DNA of 7,690 bases from JBBRSC01 sp038245795. Its GTDB lineage: Bacteria; Actinomycetota; Acidimicrobiia; Acidimicrobiales; Microtrichaceae. The DNA lies in NCBI GenBank assembly GCA_038245795.1, contig JBBRSC010000163.1:1-7690 (forward strand), given 5' to 3'. Below the pieces are notes generated by a model that was not told the DNA's origin, did not search any database, and saw only the letters and a program-made list of their open reading frames with translations. The stretch's first letter is position 1. The number at the start of each line of letters is the position of its first letter. Below are positions 6,342 to 7,690 of the stretch, in pieces. The position numbers and the translations under genes were made by a program.

Positions 6342-7690
6342 ATGAGCCCCACACCCATCACCGTCGCACGAGGCGATGGCATCGGCCCCGAGATCATGGA
6401 CGCCACGCTTCGTGTCCTCGAAGCGAGCGGCGCTGAACTCGACATCGAGGAGATCTCGATCGGCGAGTCGATGTATGCCAAGGGATTCACCGCCGGCATC
6501 GCGCCCGAGGCACTCGACTCGCTCCGGCGAACCAAGGTGTTCCTCAAGGCCCCCATCACCACGCCGCAGGGTGGCGGCTTCAAAAGCCTGAACGTGACCA
6601 TCCGCAAGACCTTCGGCATGTACGCCAACATCCGACCGTGCGTGTCCTACGCGCCGTTCGTCGCCACCAAGCATCCCGTGATGGACGTCGTCATCGTCAG
6701 AGAAAACGAGGAGGACCTCTACGCCGGAATCGAGCACCAGCAAACTGACGAGGTCGTGCAGTGCCTCAAACTCATCTCACGACCGGGATGCGAACGGATC
6801 TCCCGCTACGCCTTCGAGTACGCCCGCGCCCATGACCGCAAGAAGGTCACCGCGTTCACCAAGGACAACATCATGAAGATGACCGACGGTCTCTTCCACA
6901 AGGTGTTCGACGAGGTCGCGGCGGAGTACCCAGACATCGAGAACGAGCACTGGATCGTCGACATCGGCGCCGCCAAAATGGCGGACACGCCCGAAGCATT
7001 CGACGTGATCGTCTTGCCGAATCTCTACGGCGACATCCTGTCCGATGTCGCTGCGCAGATCGCCGGTTCGGTCGGTCTGGCCGGCAGCGCCAACATCGGA
7101 TCCCACGTCTCGATGTTCGAAGCCATCCACGGTTCGGCTCCCCGACGCGCCGGGCAGAACCTCGCGAACCCGTCCGGGTTGATGTTGGGCGCCGTGCAGA
7201 TGCTGGTCCACATCGGCCAGGGCGACGCCGCCACGAAGATGCACAACGCATGGCTGTCCACCATCGAGGACGGCATCCATACCTACGACGTCTTCGAGGA
7301 GGGCAGTTCCACCCAGAAGGTCGGCACCAAGGAATTCGCCGACGCCATCATCGAACGAGTGGGCAAGACGCCGCAGACCCTTCCACCGGTGAGTTACCGC
7401 TCCGGCGAGACCATCTCGGTGAAGGTCACCGAACGGGCACCAGCGACCAAGACCCAGCTCGGCGTCGACGTGTTCGTGCACTGGACCCACGGCACACCCG
7501 ATCAGTTGGCCGAACTCCTACTCCCCCATGCCACCGATGGGCTCCCATTGAACATGGTGTCCAACCGCGGTCAGAAGGTGTGGCCCGACGGCGCACCCGA
7601 AACCCTCACCACCGACCACTGGCGATGCAGGTTCTTGGCCCCAGCGGGTGTGACGACCACATCGCTCGAGGTGATCGATCTCCAGCGACG
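6342..7690 (+). CDS. icd: Isocitrate dehydrogenase, probably NADP-dependent, with C-terminal extension domain (3' end outside window)
   Basis: The enzyme converts isocitrate to 2-oxoglutarate and CO2 in the tricarboxylic acid cycle, in the cytoplasm. The 449 visible residues show the isocitrate/isopropylmalate dehydrogenase fold. The substrate motif has Ser82, Asn84, Arg88 and Arg98 (KSLNVTIRKTFGMYANIRP), with Arg120 and Tyr127 in VRENEEDLYAGIEH. Catalytic Lys174 is in FTKDN, and the metal-binding acids Asp231 and Asp235 are in NLYGDILSD. The coenzyme loop HGSAPRRAGQNLANPSG (263-279) carries two arginines where NADP enzymes have basic or polar residues, so NADP is the likelier cofactor. EGSSTQKVGTKEFADAII (320-337) is followed by a separate C-terminal domain (about 360 onward), as in the Thermus and Rickettsia type enzymes of about 480-500 residues. 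Roughly 30-50 residues should therefore be missing. AGGAG at 6331-6335 lies 6 nt before the ATG. An isopropylmalate dehydrogenase is excluded by the C-terminal domain and the SLN substrate motif. Confidence 0.96.
   Translation, partial: MSPTPITVARGDGIGPEIMDATLRVLEASGAELDIEEISIGESMYAKGFTAGIAPEALDSLRRTKVFLKAPITTPQGGGFKSLNVTIRKTFGMYANIRPCVSYAPFVATKHPVMDVVIVRENEEDLYAGIEHQQTDEVVQCLKLISRPGCERISRYAFEYARAHDRKKVTAFTKDNIMKMTDGLFHKVFDEVAAEYPDIENEHWIVDIGAAKMADTPEAFDVIVLPNLYGDILSDVAAQIAGSVGLAGSANIGSHVSMFEAIHGSAPRRAGQNLANPSGLMLGAVQMLVHIGQGDAATKMHNAWLSTIEDGIHTYDVFEEGSSTQKVGTKEFADAIIERVGKTPQTLPPVSYRSGETISVKVTERAPATKTQLGVDVFVHWTHGTPDQLAELLLPHATDGLPLNMVSNRGQKVWPDGAPETLTTDHWRCRFLAPAGVTTTSLEVIDLQR

Overview
The window is high-G+C DNA with GTG as well as ATG starts and gene families typical of actinobacteria: a BTAD/SARP-type regulator with a STAND ATPase core, an ECF sigma factor, and an isocitrate dehydrogenase with a C-terminal extension. 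An actinobacterial lineage, possibly Acidimicrobiia-like, is my best guess. No rRNA, tRNA, CRISPR array, insertion sequence or phage gene was seen, and the lineage cannot be fixed from sequence reading alone.

Layout. (1) Positions 1-282 hold the 3' end of a plus-strand helical-repeat-like protein. It converges on, and overlaps by 17 nt, a minus-strand ECF sigma factor (266-871). (2) A 177-bp intergenic region (872-1048) separates the sigma gene from a divergent 892-residue AfsR/BTAD-type regulator (1049-3727). This region contains four copies of a CTGAYSA heptamer at an exact 11-bp period, the architecture of binding sites used by SARP/BTAD winged-helix regulators. (3) After 62 bp comes a short-chain dehydrogenase (3790-4758) in the same direction. 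Its stop codon lies in a 17-bp tandem repeat. (4) A minus-strand CPA2-type cation:proton antiporter (4855-6087) converges on it. (5) A 254-bp relatively AT-rich divergent promoter region leads to a plus-strand isocitrate dehydrogenase (6342 onward), cut by the window end.

How the parts may work together. The most coherent unit is the divergent ECF sigma/BTAD-STAND regulator pair sharing one control region with phased direct repeats. No anti-sigma factor gene lies directly downstream of the sigma gene. I therefore infer, without proof, that the BTAD regulator may control the sigma gene, its own gene, or both through these repeats. The dehydrogenase may be co-transcribed with the regulator. The antiporter and isocitrate dehydrogenase look like ordinary housekeeping genes with no evident link to the regulatory pair.
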